Positions 8,218 through 9,158 of a stretch of DNA of 9,158 bases are shown here, piece after piece. The notes under the pieces are model-generated. The model worked only from the letters and a program-made list of their open reading frames with translations, searched no databases and had not been told where the DNA came from. Within the stretch, counting starts at the first letter, position 1; each line of letters starts with the position of its first letter. Origin of the DNA: Thiotrichaceae bacterium. Lineage in GTDB: Bacteria; Pseudomonadota; Gammaproteobacteria; Thiotrichales; Thiotrichaceae. Where the stretch lies: positions 1 through 9,158 of the forward strand of contig JALVDG010000304.1 in the NCBI GenBank assembly GCA_027009095.1, in the 5' to 3' direction. The position numbers and the translations under genes were made by a program.

Positions 8218-8257
8218 ATGATTTATCAGGACTTGATAAGTGAACACTATAAATCAT
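8218..8257. repeat. Inverted repeat spanning the 3' end of the GST gene
   Basis: ATGATTTAT (8218-8226) pairs with ATAAATCAT (8249-8257), and a nested TTATCA (8223-8228) pairs with TGATAA (8234-8239) around a five-base loop. The two hairpins share bases and exclude each other. The right arm includes the GST stop codon. No U-run follows on the minus strand, so it is not a standard intrinsic terminator, but it could protect the mRNA 3' end. Confidence 0.4.
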
Positions 8258-8870
8258 GTAACTGAGTGTCTAGCATCGAAGGTCTGGTTTTGAAATTTTC
8301 ATACCAACTCATTATTTTGGGGTAGGCGATTACTTTGGGATTCTCCGATTTATAAAGCGCTTCAGGTAAGCGAAGTTCAAGGTATGAAACAGCAGAAGCT
8401 AAAGATAAATGAGCTAAAGTAATATCGGAATCTAGTTCTTCAAGTCGCGTTTCTATGTGCTCAAGTGTCCGCTGAATTTCTGTAGACCAGTTCGAAATCC
8501 ATTTAGGCGACTGCTCTTCCTTGGGTCTTGTGCGCCGCTCAATGGCAATATTATATGTAGCATCGGTTAATCCGTCTGTCATCGCTTGCCAACGTAAAAC
8601 ATCTAAATATTGTGTCGTGGGGATTAAGTTAGAATGATCTAATAAACTATTGAGGTAGGCGCATATAACAGGGCTGTCGTACAAGGCTTTGCCATTAGCG
8701 AGTACCAAAGTGGGTATCTTCCCTAAAGGGTTTACTTGAACTAACTCGTCTTTATCATCAGAAAAGGGGTTGACAATGATCTCCTCAATCTGTGAATCAA
8801 GCTTGCTTTCTCTGGTAAAAAGACGAACTTTTCGAGAATAAGGTGAGGTGGTGGAATAGTAAAGTTTCAT
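8247..8870 (-). CDS. Glutathione S-transferase family protein, YibF-like
   Basis: A cytoplasmic GST-fold protein of 207 residues, a normal length for the family. The N-terminal thioredoxin-like domain (about 1-77) starts MKLYYSTTSPYSRKVR, placing S9 at the position of the serine active-site class, and has NPLGKIPTLVL with the cis-proline P53 and the DS pair (65-66) that holds the gamma-glutamyl group of glutathione. The helical C-terminal domain contains SLASAVSYLELR (156-167). The pattern resembles E. coli YibF more than SspA. The substrate cannot be told from sequence; conjugation, thiol reduction or a non-enzymatic role are all possible. The N-capping box, usually an Asp two residues after the Thr or Ser, reads TLAH here. 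The ATG has GAG 7 bases upstream. It is probably a single-gene unit between the LysR tail and rnpB, with a candidate promoter at 8898-8927. Confidence 0.92.
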   Translation of the reverse strand: MKLYYSTTSPYSRKVRLFTRESKLDSQIEEIIVNPFSDDKDELVQVNPLGKIPTLVLANGKALYDSPVICAYLNSLLDHSNLIPTTQYLDVLRWQAMTDGLTDATYNIAIERRTRPKEEQSPKWISNWSTEIQRTLEHIETRLEELDSDITLAHLSLASAVSYLELRLPEALYKSENPKVIAYPKIMSWYENFKTRPSMLDTQLHDL

Positions 8871-8897
8871 TTATAAGCTCACTTTTTACGCTAATAA

Positions 8898-8927
8898 ATT
8901 AAAGACAAGCATCATCTGTACCGTAAA
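8898..8927 (-). promoter_or_regulatory. Candidate promoter of the GST gene
   Basis: On the minus strand TTTACG (8927-8922, 4 of 6 to TTGACA) is followed after 18 bp by TTTAAT (8903-8898, 5 of 6 to TATAAT). Initiation would fall near 8891, about 20 bases before the GST start codon, leaving room for its ribosome binding site. The match is ordinary and the surrounding AT content raises the chance of a false hit. Confidence 0.4.
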
Positions 8928-9032
8928 CCACCTAAAATAGGAACGAACAAAAGAACAGTGGCTTCAGTCATAGAAAAAATATGTAATAGCGTTAAATTGT
9001 ACTCTTTTAAAAATATTAACAATATAATCTGA

Positions 9033-9158
9033 CTATAAAATATCTCGCACCGAGATCTTCTCCATAAACAGATGATCTCGTGCAGCACTCAATATAGCAG
9101 CAACGCCCATATGTTTTATTTTTCGCTCTGCTGATATTGCATAGAATGACTCCTTCAC
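9033..9158 (-). CDS. LysR-type regulator, C-terminal fragment (NhaR-like)
   Basis: An open frame enters from the right window edge and ends with TAG at 9035-9033; 41 codons of the C-terminus are visible. The peptide includes FYAISAERKIKHMGVAAI, then SAARDHLF, then a short tail. The pattern 'Y-A-I-S-x-E-R-x-I-K-H' before a small-residue helix resembles the C-terminal end of LysR-type regulators, and of NhaR (the sodium-responsive activator of the antiporter gene nhaA) in particular, from memory of that family. The DNA-binding and most of the effector-binding domain lie outside the window, so neither integrity nor target can be judged. It is transcribed in the same direction as the GST gene, 162 bases before it, without an obvious terminator in between. 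Confidence 0.55.
   Translation of the reverse strand: MKESFYAISAERKIKHMGVAAILSAARDHLFMEKISVRDIL

Noticed and set aside
8973..8999. TTGTTA-like and TACAAT-like hexamers between the LysR tail and the GST gene as a second promoter.
   Set aside because: The spacer is only about 15 bp and the region is AT-rich, so the match is not better than chance.

Overview
The window is a stretch of gammaproteobacterial chromosome in which every recognisable gene lies on the minus strand, so transcription runs from high to low coordinates. The protein matches are closest to the Escherichia coli/Pseudomonas type of division and cell wall genes. The base composition is moderate to AT-rich, and MurE carries the DNPR signature of meso-diaminopimelate peptidoglycan. 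An RNase P RNA gene just upstream of mraZ recalls the arrangement I remember from Pseudomonas. The genus cannot be fixed from this window; a marine, moderate-GC gammaproteobacterium (Thiotrichales-like) is only a guess.

Layout in the direction of transcription: (1) 9158-9033, the C-terminal tail of a LysR-type regulator, perhaps NhaR-like, cut by the window edge. (2) 8870-8247, a glutathione S-transferase family protein of YibF type with its own candidate promoter. (3) About 8075-7702, rnpB, the type A RNase P RNA, followed by a short terminator hairpin at 7685-7667. (4) 7666-7409, a very AT-rich spacer (about 19% GC by hand count over 7441-7620) that contains an imperfect dyad but no convincing gene. 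(5) 7408-7345, a good sigma70-type promoter followed by an array of MraZ-type boxes with a 10-bp period. (6) 7304-1, the start of the dcw (division and cell wall) cluster: mraZ, rsmH, ftsL, ftsI, murE, murF and the first 296 codons of mraY.

The dcw genes are packed tightly enough to form one operon. From rsmH to mraY the junctions are overlaps of 4, 1, 4 and 7 bases and one 3-base gap (ftsI-murE), so translational coupling is likely throughout. MraZ should bind the boxes in its own leader and repress the whole unit. RsmH methylates 16S rRNA C1402. FtsL and FtsI (PBP3) belong to the septal divisome. MurE and MurF add meso-DAP and D-Ala-D-Ala to the UDP-MurNAc peptide, and MraY moves the product onto undecaprenyl phosphate to make lipid I.

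I found no undescribed system, mobile element, CRISPR array or tRNA. The observations most worth a second look are the degenerate MraZ operator, the TTG start of ftsL fused to the rsmH stop codon, the dyads in the spacers, and small changes at conserved positions in MraY and the GST.
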